Assembly: GCA_004020645.1 (NCBI GenBank)
Contig: SAQL01000015.1
Location: 1 to 64,000, forward strand
Length of the DNA stretch: 64,000 bases
Reading direction: 5' to 3'
Source of the DNA: Mesorhizobium sp.
Lineage (GTDB): Bacteria > Pseudomonadota > Alphaproteobacteria > Rhizobiales > Rhizobiaceae
Part shown: positions 39,840 to 49,267 of the stretch, one piece after another
How the letters are laid out: every line of letters begins with the position of its first letter
How positions within the stretch are numbered: position 1 is the first letter of the stretch
Made by a program: the position numbers and the translations under genes
Notes under the pieces: model-generated
Databases searched by the model: none
Seen by the model: the letters and a program-made list of their open reading frames with translations, nothing else
Told to the model about the DNA's origin: nothing

Positions 39840-42623
39840 ATGCTCGAAAAAACCTACGACGCCAAAATCGTCGAGCCGAAGATCGCCAAAATCTGGGAGG
39901 AGGCCGACGCGTTTCGTGCCGGCGCAGGCGCCGAGGAGGGCGCGGAAGCCTTCACCATCGTCATCCCGCCGCCGAACGTCACCGGTTCGCTGCATATGGG
40001 CCATGCGCTCAACAACACGCTGCAGGACATTCTGGTGCGCTTCGAGCGCATGCGCGGCAAGAACGTGCTGTGGCAGCCCGGCATGGACCATGCCGGCATA
40101 GCCACGCAGATGGTGGTCGAGCGCCAGCTCATGGAGAAGCAGATCCACCGCCGCGACCTGACGCGCGAAGAATTCATCGAAAAGGTCTGGGAGTGGAAGG
40201 CCGAATCCGGCGGCGCGATCCTCAACCAGTTGAAGCGGCTGGGCGCCTCCGCCGACTGGAGCCGGGAGCGTTTCACCATGGACGAGGGCCTGTCCAAGGC
40301 GGTGCTCGAAGTGTTCGTCACGCTCTACAAGGAAGGCCTGATCTACAAGGACAAGCGCCTTGTGAACTGGGACCCGAAGCTCTTGACTGCGATTTCCGAC
40401 CTCGAGGTCGAACAGCAGGAGGTCAACGGCAATCTCTGGCATTTCCGCTATCCCGTCGAGGGCGAGGTCTTCGATCCGGAAAATCCAAAAACCTTCATCA
40501 CCGTAGCGACGACGCGTCCCGAAACGATGCTGGGCGATACGGCGGTGGCGGTGCATCCCGACGACGAGCGTTTCCGGCATCTGGTCGGCAAGAACCTCGT
40601 CCTGCCGATCGTCGGCCGCAAGATCCCGGTGGTGGCGGACCAATATTCCGATCCGGAAAAGGGCAGCGGCGCGGTCAAGATCACGCCGGCGCATGACTTC
40701 AACGACTTCGAGGTCGGCAGGCGCCACAAGCTGCCGGCGATCAATATCCTCACCGTCGAGGCGGCGGTCGCCCTCACGGACAATGACGACTTTCTCGCCG
40801 GGCTGGAGGTGACGCCCGAGCGCCAGGCCGTCTGGGATGAGCTCGACGGCCTCGATCGTTTCGTCGCGCGCAAAAAGATCGTCGAGCTGATGGAAGCGGG
40901 CGGTTTCCTCGAACAGGTCGAGCCGCATCGCCATGCCGTGCCGCATGGCGATCGCGGCGGCGTGCCGATCGAACCGTTCCTGACCGAACAATGGTATGCG
41001 AACGCGGCGGAGCTCGCCAAGCCGGCGATCGCCTCGGTGCGCGAGGGCCGTACCAATTTCGTGCCGAAAAATTGGGAAAAGACCTACTTCGACTGGATGG
41101 AGAATATCCAGCCCTGGTGCATTTCGCGCCAGCTCTGGTGGGGCCACCAGATTCCGGCCTGGTACGGGCCGGACGGGCGCGTTTTCGTCGAGAAGACCGA
41201 GGAGGAGGCGCTCTCAGCCGCGGTCGAATATTATCTGGCGCTGGAAGGGCCATGGAAGGCCTGGGTCGAGGACAAGCTCGAGAATTTCAAGCCGGGCGAG
41301 ATCCTGACCCGCGACGAGGATGTGCTCGACACATGGTTCTCGTCGGCGCTGTGGCCGTTCTCGACGCTTGGCTGGCCGGACCAGACGCCGGAGCTGAAGA
41401 CCTACTACCAGACCGATGTGCTGGTCACCGGCTTCGACATCATCTTCTTCTGGGTCGCCCGCATGATGATGATGGGCCTGCATTTCATGGACGAGGAGCC
41501 GTTCCACACCGTCTATGTCCATGCGCTGGTGCGCGACAAGAACGGGCAGAAGATGTCGAAGTCGAAAGGCAACGTCATCGACCCGCTCGAACTCATCGAC
41601 GAATACGGCGCCGACGCGCTGCGCTTCACGCTGACGGTGATGGCCGCGCAAGGGCGCGACGTGAAGCTCGATCCGGCCCGCATCGCCGGCTACCGCAACT
41701 TCGGCACCAAGCTGTGGAACGCGACGCGTTTTGCCGAGATGAACGACGTCGCGAGGAACGATGAGTTCTGGCTGAACGACGCCAAGCTGGCGGTCAACCG
41801 TTGGATCCTGACCGAACTGACGCGCGCCGCGCGCGAAATCACCGATGGCATCACCTCATACCGGTTCAACGAGGCTGCAGGTGCGGCCTACCGCTTCGTT
41901 TGGAACCTGTTCTGCGACTGGTACCTGGAACTGCTGAAGCCGGTGTTCACAGGTCCGGACGAGGCTGCCAAGGCCGAAAGCCGGGCCTGTGTCGCCTTCG
42001 TGCTCGACGAGATCTATAAGCTGCTGCATCCGATGATGCCATTCATGACCGAAGAGCTGTGGGCTGAGACATCAGGGGAGGGCAAGGAACGGCCGTCGCT
42101 GCTTTGCCATGCCGCGTGGCCGTCGCCAGACTTCGAGGATCAGGCAGCGGCCGCCGACATCAACTGGCTGATCGATCTCGTCTCGGGCATCCGCTCCGTA
42201 CGCTCGGAAATGAACGTGCCACCGGCGGCCATCGCGCCCTTGATGGTGATCGGAGCCAATACCGCAACCCACGAAAGGCTTGAGCGCCAGGCGTCGGCCA
42301 TCAAGCGGCTGGCTCGGGTCGGCGACATCTCGCTGGTCGATGCCGCGCCCAAAGGCTCCGCCCAGATCGTGCTCAACGAGGCGACCATTTGCCTGCCGCT
42401 CGGCAGCCTGATCGACCTTACCGCCGAGGCGGCGCGGCTGCAGAAGGAACTGGTCAAGGTGACCGAAGAGATCGCCCGCCTGCACAAGAAGCTGTCCAAC
42501 GAGAAATTCGTCGCCAACGCGCCGGAAGATGTCGTGGAAGCCGAGCGCGAAAAACTCGCCGAATATCGCGAGGCGCAAGAAAAGCTTTCGGTGGCGCTGA
42601 CACGGGTGCGTGAAGCCGGTTGA
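39840..42623 (+). CDS. valS: Valyl-tRNA synthetase
   Basis: 927 residues. It charges tRNA-Val. Class I signature HIGH is present as HMGH at about residue 52 (NVTGSLHMGHALNNTLQDIL) and KMSKS at 571-575 (NGQKMSKSKGNVIDP). The CP1 editing domain with TTRPETMLGDTAVAVHPDDE lies between. An anticodon-binding helical domain and a C-terminal coiled coil (LTAEAARLQKELVKVTEEIA) follow, as in bacterial ValRS. Full length. It is monocistronic with an intergenic palindrome after the stop. Confidence 0.97.
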   Translation: MLEKTYDAKIVEPKIAKIWEEADAFRAGAGAEEGAEAFTIVIPPPNVTGSLHMGHALNNTLQDILVRFERMRGKNVLWQPGMDHAGIATQMVVERQLMEKQIHRRDLTREEFIEKVWEWKAESGGAILNQLKRLGASADWSRERFTMDEGLSKAVLEVFVTLYKEGLIYKDKRLVNWDPKLLTAISDLEVEQQEVNGNLWHFRYPVEGEVFDPENPKTFITVATTRPETMLGDTAVAVHPDDERFRHLVGKNLVLPIVGRKIPVVADQYSDPEKGSGAVKITPAHDFNDFEVGRRHKLPAINILTVEAAVALTDNDDFLAGLEVTPERQAVWDELDGLDRFVARKKIVELMEAGGFLEQVEPHRHAVPHGDRGGVPIEPFLTEQWYANAAELAKPAIASVREGRTNFVPKNWEKTYFDWMENIQPWCISRQLWWGHQIPAWYGPDGRVFVEKTEEEALSAAVEYYLALEGPWKAWVEDKLENFKPGEILTRDEDVLDTWFSSALWPFSTLGWPDQTPELKTYYQTDVLVTGFDIIFFWVARMMMMGLHFMDEEPFHTVYVHALVRDKNGQKMSKSKGNVIDPLELIDEYGADALRFTLTVMAAQGRDVKLDPARIAGYRNFGTKLWNATRFAEMNDVARNDEFWLNDAKLAVNRWILTELTRAAREITDGITSYRFNEAAGAAYRFVWNLFCDWYLELLKPVFTGPDEAAKAESRACVAFVLDEIYKLLHPMMPFMTEELWAETSGEGKERPSLLCHAAWPSPDFEDQAAAADINWLIDLVSGIRSVRSEMNVPPAAIAPLMVIGANTATHERLERQASAIKRLARVGDISLVDAAPKGSAQIVLNEATICLPLGSLIDLTAEAARLQKELVKVTEEIARLHKKLSNEKFVANAPEDVVEAEREKLAEYREAQEKLSVALTRVREAG

Positions 42624-43056
42624 CGTCTCTCTGGTGTCTGAGAATCAGATTTCCTGAGCATCGGATTGTCCCAAAACCGGGCGCCGGTTTGGGTCCGATG
42701 CTCTAGGTTCGCGAGTCTCCGAACTTGCTTTTCGGACGGGGTCCCTGCCACGAAAATAGGCATTCCGCAGCGTAAATCTTGACGTAAACGGAATGTTTTA
42801 GCCCTATTGTTGCCATAATGTAACAATGGGGTTGGTTCTCGCAAAACGGGCCGTTTTTGCGCCGTTCCATGAGAGTTTTCCGAGTTTTTTTCTCGATTTG
42901 CAACCAAATGAGCCGTTTTCCCGCTCTGCGGTGAAGCTGCCATTTTGTCTAAAATGCGGTCGGCGAAGGCGTACATGTACGCATCGAGAATTCGTTGTTG
43001 CGCCGTTAACCTGAATTGGTTCTAGCTTCGTCCATTCGTATTCGGGGAGGAGAGTC
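42624..43056. other. Intergenic region between valS and the FadL-like gene
   Basis: 433 bases. It holds the palindrome at 42656-42703 and, at about 42840-42860, a nearly perfect inverted repeat (GCAAAACGG / CCGTTTTTGC). Bases 42780-43010 are AT-richer than the neighbours and probably contain the promoter of the 43057 gene, but I cannot place -35/-10 boxes securely. Confidence 0.5.
42656..42703. repeat. Rhizobial intergenic palindromic repeat
   Basis: GAGCATCGGA (42656-42665) pairs with TCCGATGCTC (42694-42703), with a second inner arm pair (CCAAAACCGG / CCGGTTTGG). The AGCATCGG...CCGATGCTC frame is a common repeat type in Rhizobiales intergenic DNA. Confidence 0.75.
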
Positions 43057-44277
43057 GTGGACAATTTGCGTCTGAAAGCGCTGCTGGGGGCGGGGTGCTT
43101 TTCGCTATTGATTTCGGGCGTTGCGAACGCGGGCGGCTTCGACCGGGGCGGCGTCAACATCGACCAGTTGTTTGATGCCGCGCCATATTCGTTCGACGCC
43201 GGCGTCACCTATGTTTCGCCACAGCGCACACTGAAGAATGTGCAGCGCCTGGATGGCTCGGGAATGTCGTCTTCGTCAGTGGATGTCGGCGGCGACTATG
43301 CGGTGCCGCGCATCGGTATCAAGGCCAACATTTTTGAACCAGTGGATTGCCTTGCAAGCTATACGGAACCGTATGGTGCGGAGGCGGACTTCGGAATGAA
43401 CAACGCCTATTCGCCAACCGCGGTCGAATACTACGTCAAAACAAATGATTTCGGCCTTACCTGCTCCTACAAGATAAACGTCGGCAAGGGCTCCCTGCGG
43501 TTCATCGGCGGCGTCTCCTACCAGGAGGTCGATGCGTTTCTGTCGCGCCAGACCTTGCTGGCCTTCGGCAATACCGGCCTCGGAAAATTCAAGCTTTCCG
43601 ACGAGGCATGGGGTTGGCGCGTGGGCGCCGCTTATGAAATTCCCGAAATCGCCTTGCGCGCAAGCCTGATGTACTCTTCGAGCTACAAATATGACGAACT
43701 GTCGGGAACCGTCGACACGACCGGTTTTAGGGGCGCCTTTCCGGCGGATCTGATTCCAGGCGCTACCGGGGTCTTCCCTGTCTCCGCCTCGGCCGAGATA
43801 CCCCAGGCCGTGGAGCTCAAGCTGCAGAGCGGTATAGCGCCTGGCTGGCTGGCCTTTGGTTCCATCCGCTGGCAGGAATGGAGCAGGCTTGGCGTCATTC
43901 CCATCAATGGCGTGCGCAGCCCGGTGACCGGCGCTCCCTCGCCCGTTTCTTTCGATCTGCTTTATCGCGATGGCTGGACGGTTTCGGGCGGCATAGCTCA
44001 CAAGTTCACCGACCAATTGTCTGGCGCGGTTTCGCTGACCTGGGATCGTGGAACCTCGACGACCTCCGGCTATCAGTCGGACACCTGGGCGGTGGCCAGC
44101 GGCATCTCCTATTCGCCGACCGACAAGATCGAGGTCAGGCTTGGTGGCTCGATCGGTGTTTTGACCAGTGGCTCGTCGACCTTCACCGGCATTGGCGACA
44201 CGGCAAATGCCATCACCTACACATACGACGACGATCTGCTCCTTGCCGGTTCAGCTTCGGTTAAGGTCAAGTTCTAA
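43057..44277 (+). CDS. FadL/OmpP1-type outer-membrane transporter
   Basis: 406 residues from a GTG at 43057 (GGGGAGGAGAG upstream). Signal peptide (LLGAGCFSLLISGVANA; mature GGFDRGGVN), then a 14-strand barrel pattern with alternating aromatic residues (YSFDAGVTYVSPQRTL, WRVGAAYEIPEIALRASLMY, AVSLTWDRGTSTTSGYQSDT) and a C-terminal F (VKVKF) as needed for BAM insertion. FadL channels carry hydrophobic molecules such as fatty acids or aromatics. In this genome it could also admit monooxygenase substrates, but there is no positional link. Confidence 0.88.
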   Translation: MDNLRLKALLGAGCFSLLISGVANAGGFDRGGVNIDQLFDAAPYSFDAGVTYVSPQRTLKNVQRLDGSGMSSSSVDVGGDYAVPRIGIKANIFEPVDCLASYTEPYGAEADFGMNNAYSPTAVEYYVKTNDFGLTCSYKINVGKGSLRFIGGVSYQEVDAFLSRQTLLAFGNTGLGKFKLSDEAWGWRVGAAYEIPEIALRASLMYSSSYKYDELSGTVDTTGFRGAFPADLIPGATGVFPVSASAEIPQAVELKLQSGIAPGWLAFGSIRWQEWSRLGVIPINGVRSPVTGAPSPVSFDLLYRDGWTVSGGIAHKFTDQLSGAVSLTWDRGTSTTSGYQSDTWAVASGISYSPTDKIEVRLGGSIGVLTSGSSTFTGIGDTANAITYTYDDDLLLAGSASVKVKF

Positions 44278-44301
44278 ATATAAGTTTTCAATAGCAAAAA
44301 G

Positions 44302-44324
44302 GCCGGGCATTGCCCGGCTTTTTT
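44302..44324 (+). terminator. Intrinsic terminator after the FadL-like gene
   Basis: GCCGGGC (44302-44308), loop ATT, GCCCGGC (44312-44318) and six Ts. Textbook rho-independent terminator 25 bases after the stop. Confidence 0.92.
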
Positions 44325-44546
44325 ACTTGAGGGGGGCTACCCGGCAACCAAGCGGCGTTGCAAGGACGCCGCTTCCCTCTGCCTCACGCGATCGTGATGT
44401 TTTGGCAACAGTTTCTGAACAACCCTCGCACCCGGGGATATTGCCTATTTCCCGCCATAAACCCGGCGCACCTCGAATTTGTCCCAGGGCACGTGCCAAA
44501 AGGCTCGGCAACGGGGCAGGTCGCACCGCCCGCGGCAAGGAAGACT

Positions 44547-46271
44547 ATGAACGCCAGAGTCATCTCCAAGGCCAAGCTGCCCAGCCGCTATGTGACCGTC
44601 GGTCCGGCGCGCGCGCCCCACCGCTCCTATCTCTATGCGATGGGATTGTCGGCGGCCGAGATCGCGCAGCCGCTGGTCGGTGTGGCGAGCTGCTGGAACG
44701 AGGCGGCACCGTGCAACATCTCGCTGATGCGCCAGGCGCAGGTGGTCAAAAAGGGCGTCGCCGCGGCTAACGGCACGCCACGCGAATTCTGCACCATCAC
44801 CGTCACTGACGGCATCGCCATGGGCCACCAGGGCATGAAATCGTCACTGGTGTCGCGCGAGGTCATCGCCGATTCTGTCGAACTCACCATGCGCGGCCAT
44901 TGCTACGATGCGCTGGTCGGCCTTGCCGGTTGCGACAAGTCGCTGCCCGGCATGATGATGGCCATGGTGAGGCTCAACGTGCCGTCGATCTTCATCTATG
45001 GCGGTTCGATCCTGCCCGGTTCCTACAAGGGCCGCCAGATCACCGTGCAGGATGTGTTCGAGGCCGTCGGCCAGCACTCGGTCGGCACGATCGGCGATGC
45101 CGAACTCCTCGAGATCGAACAAGCCGCTTGTCCGTCGGCCGGCTCTTGCGGCGCCCAGTTCACCGCCAACACCATGGCCACAGTCGCCGAGGCCATCGGC
45201 CTGGCATTGCCCTATTCCTGCGGGGCGCCGGCGCCCTACGAAATGCGCGACCGCTTCAATTTTGCCTCCGGCGAAAAGATCATGGAGCTGATTGCAAAAA
45301 ATATCCGTCCGCGCGACATCGTCACGCTGAAGGCGCTGGAGAATGCGGCAACCGTGGTCTCGGCCACCGGCGGCTCGACTAACGCAGCGCTGCATTTGCC
45401 GGCGATTGCGCATGAGGCCGGGATAAAGTTCGACCTCTTCGACGTGGCCAGGATTTTCGAGAAGACACCCTACATCGCCGACCTGAAGCCGGGCGGCAAA
45501 TATGTCGCCAAGGACATGTTCGAGGCCGGCGGCATTCCGCTTTTGATGAAGACGTTGCTCGACCATGGCTATCTGCATGGCGACTGCCTGACGGTGACCG
45601 GCCGCACTTTAGCCGAAAATATGGAGCACGTTGCGTGGAATGATAGCCAGGATGTGGTCCGTCCCGCCAACCGACCAATCACCCAAACGGGTGGCGTCGT
45701 GGGCTTGAAGGGAAACCTTGCCCCCGAAGGCGCGATCGTGAAGGTCGCGGGCATGTCGGAGCTGAAATTCTCTGGCCCGGCGCGCTGCTTCGATTCGGAA
45801 GAGGAATGTTTCCAGGCGGTTACGGATCGCAGCTACAGCGAAGGCGAGGTCCTCGTCATTCGCTACGAGGGACCGCGCGGCGGTCCGGGCATGCGCGAAA
45901 TGCTATCGACGACGGCTGCTCTCTACGGCCAGGGCATGGGCGGCAAGGTGGCTCTCATCACCGACGGACGTTTTTCGGGCGCGACACGCGGCTTCTGCAT
46001 CGGCCATGTCGGGCCGGAAGCCGCCGTGGGCGGTCCGATCGGGCTGCTCAGGGATGGCGATTTGATCTCGATCGACGCAGTGAGCGGCACGATCGAGGTG
46101 GCGCTGTCCGACGCCGAACTGGCGGCCAGGGCGAAGGCATGGAAGGCGCGCGCGACCGACTATCAGTCGGGCGCGATCTGGAAGTATGCGCAAACGGTAG
46201 GGCCTGCCCGCGACGGCGCGGTCACGCATCCCGGTGGTGCGAAAGAAACACATTGTTATGCGGATATCTGA
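44547..46271 (+). CDS. ilvD: Dihydroxy-acid dehydratase
   Basis: 574 residues from the ATG at 44547 (AAGGAAGAC upstream); the frame open from 44358 has no family-like N-terminus. It makes the 2-keto acids of valine and isoleucine. IlvD/EDD family blocks: GVASCWNEAAPCN and GCDKSLPGMMMA and CPSAGSCGAQFTANTM supply the Fe-S cysteines, then TGGSTNAALHLPAIAHEAG, and the C-terminal barrel with LITDGRFSGATRGFCIGHVG. The length fits the short bacterial IlvD form. It overlaps exoR by 14 bases. Confidence 0.93.
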   Translation: MNARVISKAKLPSRYVTVGPARAPHRSYLYAMGLSAAEIAQPLVGVASCWNEAAPCNISLMRQAQVVKKGVAAANGTPREFCTITVTDGIAMGHQGMKSSLVSREVIADSVELTMRGHCYDALVGLAGCDKSLPGMMMAMVRLNVPSIFIYGGSILPGSYKGRQITVQDVFEAVGQHSVGTIGDAELLEIEQAACPSAGSCGAQFTANTMATVAEAIGLALPYSCGAPAPYEMRDRFNFASGEKIMELIAKNIRPRDIVTLKALENAATVVSATGGSTNAALHLPAIAHEAGIKFDLFDVARIFEKTPYIADLKPGGKYVAKDMFEAGGIPLLMKTLLDHGYLHGDCLTVTGRTLAENMEHVAWNDSQDVVRPANRPITQTGGVVGLKGNLAPEGAIVKVAGMSELKFSGPARCFDSEEECFQAVTDRSYSEGEVLVIRYEGPRGGPGMREMLSTTAALYGQGMGGKVALITDGRFSGATRGFCIGHVGPEAAVGGPIGLLRDGDLISIDAVSGTIEVALSDAELAARAKAWKARATDYQSGAIWKYAQTVGPARDGAVTHPGGAKETHCYADI

Positions 46272-47094
46272 GTTGCTGAGGTTGTCTGTCTTTTCGGCAC
46301 TGGTCGCGATCGCCACTTTTGGCGCGACCTTGGGCGCCGCGGGCCAGGCCATGGCCTTCGACGACAAGGTGTTCGACGACAAGACCGGCGTGAAGCCGCA
46401 GTCCAGCCCGTGGGCGGTGTTTCAGTTCGGCTTCTCCGCCTATAAGAACGGCCGCAAGGAGCAGGCCGCGGAGGCTTACAAGTACGCGGCCGAAAACGGC
46501 CAGATCGGCGCCACCTGGAAGCTTGCGCGCATGTATGCCGAGGGCGACGGCGTGGAGCGCGACGATTACGCAGCCTTCAAGTTCTTCAGCGAGATCGTCG
46601 ACCAGGATGTCGAGCCCGGTTCGCCGGAAGAGAGCTATGTGTCGGACGCGCTCGTGGCGCTCGGCGATTATCTGAGGAAGGGCATCCCCGGCAGCCCCAT
46701 CACAGAGAACGAGGTGGCGGCCCAGGAATATTACATGCGCGCCGCCGCCAATTACCGCAACCCGAATGCCCAGTTCGAGATGGGCCAGATCTTTCTGAAT
46801 GGCAAGGGCGGCGTCAAGGCCAGCCTCAAGCAGGCAGGGCGGTGGTTCCAACTCGCTGCGGAAAAAGGGCATGCCGGCGCGCAGGCGACGCTCGGCCACC
46901 TGCTTTTCCAGAGCGGCAAGATCGTTCGGGGGCTGGCGATGATGACCGCGGCACTCGAACGGGCCTCGCCTTCCGACCAGCCATGGATACGCGGCATGCA
47001 GGAAGAGGCGTTTGCCGCCGCGGGCGAGGCCGACCGCCGCACCGCGATTTCGCTGGCCGACGACATCCTCACCAAGGGTGGCGGCGACCAGTAG
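46258..47094 (+). CDS. exoR: Exopolysaccharide regulator ExoR
   Basis: 278 residues from the ATG at 46258, inside the end of ilvD. Signal peptide (LLRLSVFSALVAIATFGATL ... GQAMA) sends it to the periplasm. The body has Sel1-like TPR repeats (WAVFQFGFSAYKNGRKEQAA, ATWKLARMYAEGDGVERDDY, AQFEMGQIFLNGKGG, AQATLGHLLFQSGKIVRGLA) and ends with EADRRTAISLADDILTKG, closely matching Sinorhizobium ExoR. ExoR binds the sensor kinase ExoS and keeps the ExoS/ChvI system off, controlling succinoglycan, flagella and symbiosis. Overlap with ilvD suggests shared transcription, though an own promoter may lie within ilvD. Confidence 0.92.
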   Translation: MRISELLRLSVFSALVAIATFGATLGAAGQAMAFDDKVFDDKTGVKPQSSPWAVFQFGFSAYKNGRKEQAAEAYKYAAENGQIGATWKLARMYAEGDGVERDDYAAFKFFSEIVDQDVEPGSPEESYVSDALVALGDYLRKGIPGSPITENEVAAQEYYMRAAANYRNPNAQFEMGQIFLNGKGGVKASLKQAGRWFQLAAEKGHAGAQATLGHLLFQSGKIVRGLAMMTAALERASPSDQPWIRGMQEEAFAAAGEADRRTAISLADDILTKGGGDQ

Positions 47095-47164
47095 TCGCGA
47101 AGCGAGTCACAAAGCCAGTAGTCAGGAAGACTGGGTATCTCGAAGTGAAGTCGGACAGCCGAGA

Positions 47165-47455
47165 TCAATTCTCGGTCGGTTTCGTCGGAACGAGGCCGGA
47201 CTCCGGCGTTGAAATCGGCGTGGCCGGCGGCGCCAGCGTGGTTCCCGGACAATTGTCCCGAATCTTTGTCCATGACGTGTTGTTGAGCACCATGTCGCAG
47301 CGGGCGAGATGGCTCCGGCCGGAAAGCGTGAGGCAGGCGACCTGGCCGATCTGGAATGATTTTCCGTTGGCCAGGCATTCAGGATCGGCAAAAGCCGGCG
47401 TCGCCGCGAGGGCGAGCGCGGCGGCACATAGGCAAATCGCAAACCTGATCGTCAT
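47165..47455 (-). CDS. Small secreted protein, hypothetical
   Basis: 96 residues from the ATG at 47455; the longer frame to 47518 adds residues that would spoil the signal peptide. Signal peptide TIRFAICLCAAALALAATPA-FA, then DPECLANGKSFQIGQVACLT with four mature cysteines (about C25, C37, C50, C66) and a Pro/Thr-rich tail. A disulfide-bonded periplasmic protein of the kind common in Mesorhizobium. Function unknown. Confidence 0.65.
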   Translation of the reverse strand: MTIRFAICLCAAALALAATPAFADPECLANGKSFQIGQVACLTLSGRSHLARCDMVLNNTSWTKIRDNCPGTTLAPPATPISTPESGLVPTKPTEN

Positions 47456-47553
47456 CCTGAACCCCGGCCGAACCCGGACTGCAGCGGAACCCCCGATTGT
47501 GGCGATATGACGGTCCATCCACCGGGAATCCGGCGGTCCGGACCTCGAAATGA

Positions 47554-48348
47554 TCAGATCGGCGCAAAAGCCAGTTCGACGGCCACCGGCACATGGTCGG
47601 AGGGTTTTTCCCAGGCGCGCACGTGCTTTTCGATCGAAGCCGAGGAAAAGCGGTTGGCGGCCTCGGGCGAGAGCAGCAAGTGATCGATGCGGATGCCGTT
47701 GTTCTTCTGCCAGGCGCCGGCCTGATAATCCCAGAAAGTAAAAATGTCCGGCGAGTCGGTGACCGCGCGCACGGCTTCGGTGAAGCCGAGATTCTTCAGC
47801 CGGCGAAACGCCTGCCTGGTCTGCGGCTGGAACAGCGCATCGCCGAGCCAGTTCTCCGGGAATTTCGCATCAATGTATTCAGGGATGACATTGTAGTCGC
47901 CGGCCAGCACCAGGGCCTCTTCGAGCGAGAGCCTTTCCCCGGCCCAGCGCTCCAGCCTCGCCATCCAGGAAAGCTTGTAGGAGAACTTCTTCTCGTCATC
48001 GATCGGGTTGCCGTTCGGCAAATAGAGCGAGGCAACGCGCAACGCGCCCTTGTCGGTCGAGAACACGCCCTCGATGAAACGCGCCTGATCGTCGGCATCG
48101 TCGCCCGGCAGGCCTCTGATAACCTCGTCGAAGCGCAGCTTCGACAGGATGGCGACGCCGTTAAAACCCTTTTGGCCATAGATTTCGACGTTGTAGCCAA
48201 GCGCCTCGATCTCGGCGCGCGGAAACTGCTCGTCGACCGTCTTGATCTCCTGCAGGCAGGCGATATCGGGCGCGCTTTCCGTCAGCCAATGGGTCAAATT
48301 GCCGATGCGGGCTCGAATGCCATTGATGTTCCAGGTGACGATTTTCAT
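47554..48348 (-). CDS. xth: Exodeoxyribonuclease III
   Basis: 264 residues. AP endonuclease and 3'-5' exonuclease of base-excision repair. EEP-superfamily motifs: WNINGIRAR (N7), LQEIK (catalytic Glu, about residue 34), GDYNVIPEYIDA (Asp/Asn), and the C-terminal RIDHLLLSP and SDHVPVAVEL. Full length. It is leftward, followed at 8 bases upstream by the VOC gene on the same strand, and so may belong to one operon with the next three genes. Confidence 0.93.
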   Translation of the reverse strand: MKIVTWNINGIRARIGNLTHWLTESAPDIACLQEIKTVDEQFPRAEIEALGYNVEIYGQKGFNGVAILSKLRFDEVIRGLPGDDADDQARFIEGVFSTDKGALRVASLYLPNGNPIDDEKKFSYKLSWMARLERWAGERLSLEEALVLAGDYNVIPEYIDAKFPENWLGDALFQPQTRQAFRRLKNLGFTEAVRAVTDSPDIFTFWDYQAGAWQKNNGIRIDHLLLSPEAANRFSSASIEKHVRAWEKPSDHVPVAVELAFAPI

Positions 48349-48355
48349 GGTGGCC

Positions 48356-48754
48356 TCAGTGCTGTTCGGGCGGATGACGTTCGACGAGGCCGATCGTATT
48401 GCCTGCCGGGTCCTTTAGGAAGGCCATCCATTCGCTCTCCCCCACCGGCCCGAACAGGCCCTCGGTATCGCGGTGGACGAGCATCGGCGGCGCGGTGAAA
48501 GGGACACCGGTGGCTTTTGCCGAGGCGTGGAAATCATCGAGGCCCGATATGTCGAGATAGACGGTGCCGGCCGGCAGGCCATCGGTGAACAGCAGCCGCA
48601 CGTCGCCGGCCATGATGAAGGCGATGCCAGGCGGATCGAAGCGTGCGTGCACCGTCATGCCGAGCACGTCGTGCCAGAACGCCAGCGTTGCATCGAGATC
48701 GCGGCCGGCTGAAAGCGCGACCTGACGGACCGCGCCGACGCGGCGCATGTTCAT
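48356..48754 (-). CDS. Glyoxalase/VOC family protein
   Basis: 132 residues. The ATG at 48754 overlaps the previous stop by four bases, which decides it over the ATG at 48748. One VOC module of the beta-alpha-beta-beta-beta type: FWHDVLGMTVHARFD, then IAFIMAGDVRLLFTDGLPAG, YLDISGLDDFHASAKATGVP and FLKDPAGNTIGLVER with the metal-type glutamate or its substitute. The substrate is unknown; VOC proteins include lyases, dioxygenases and antibiotic-binding proteins. Confidence 0.8.
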   Translation of the reverse strand: MNMRRVGAVRQVALSAGRDLDATLAFWHDVLGMTVHARFDPPGIAFIMAGDVRLLFTDGLPAGTVYLDISGLDDFHASAKATGVPFTAPPMLVHRDTEGLFGPVGESEWMAFLKDPAGNTIGLVERHPPEQH

Positions 48755-49263
48755 CCACTCCCGAAAGGTTGGGCTTCGGCTTTTTCCGCGAGTATTTGCT
48801 CTATGATCCATCGCAGGTGCGATGCTTCCTCGCGCGTTGCAATCTCGTCCATCCAGTCACAGCCGTTGTAAAGGTCTCCAAGCCAGTGTGGAAAATCGTA
48901 TCTTTCTTCAATCGGCGACACCATACGGCAGACCAGAAAGGGTTCCAGTTCGCCGTCAAGGTAGGTCCGAATGCGTCGCAGGAACAGCTTACGTGCTATT
49001 TCCTTGGCTTGATCGGACTTGTCGTCGAAGTCGGGAAAACACCGCGCGATCAGCGATCTCAAATGGCCATGAGCTTTCGCAAGGTTCACGGCATTCCGCG
49101 GGTTGGATCGCGCGAGTTGCACGTAGGCAGCGTCTTCGGCGTAGCCCGGAAGTGCGGTGTGGCGGTTGGCCCAACCAACGATATCGACATCGGAAATTGC
49201 CTCTATCTCGCTGGCGACAAGGACCGTCACAGGATCCTCATGGCCCTCGAGCAGCGGCTTCAT
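48751..49263 (-). CDS. Conserved-looking hypothetical protein
   Basis: 170 residues from the ATG at 49263, five bases after the stop of the Fe-S gene. Helical and soluble: KPLLEGHEDPVTVLVASEIE, then YVQLARSNPRNAVNLAKAHG, HLRSLIARCFPDFDDKSDQA, and a strand-like end IEERYDFPHWLGDLYNGCDW. No family is recognised with confidence. It is coupled to the VOC gene by ATGA. Confidence 0.6.
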   Translation of the reverse strand: MKPLLEGHEDPVTVLVASEIEAISDVDIVGWANRHTALPGYAEDAAYVQLARSNPRNAVNLAKAHGHLRSLIARCFPDFDDKSDQAKEIARKLFLRRIRTYLDGELEPFLVCRMVSPIEERYDFPHWLGDLYNGCDWMDEIATREEASHLRWIIEQILAEKAEAQPFGSG

Positions 49264-49267
49264 AATT

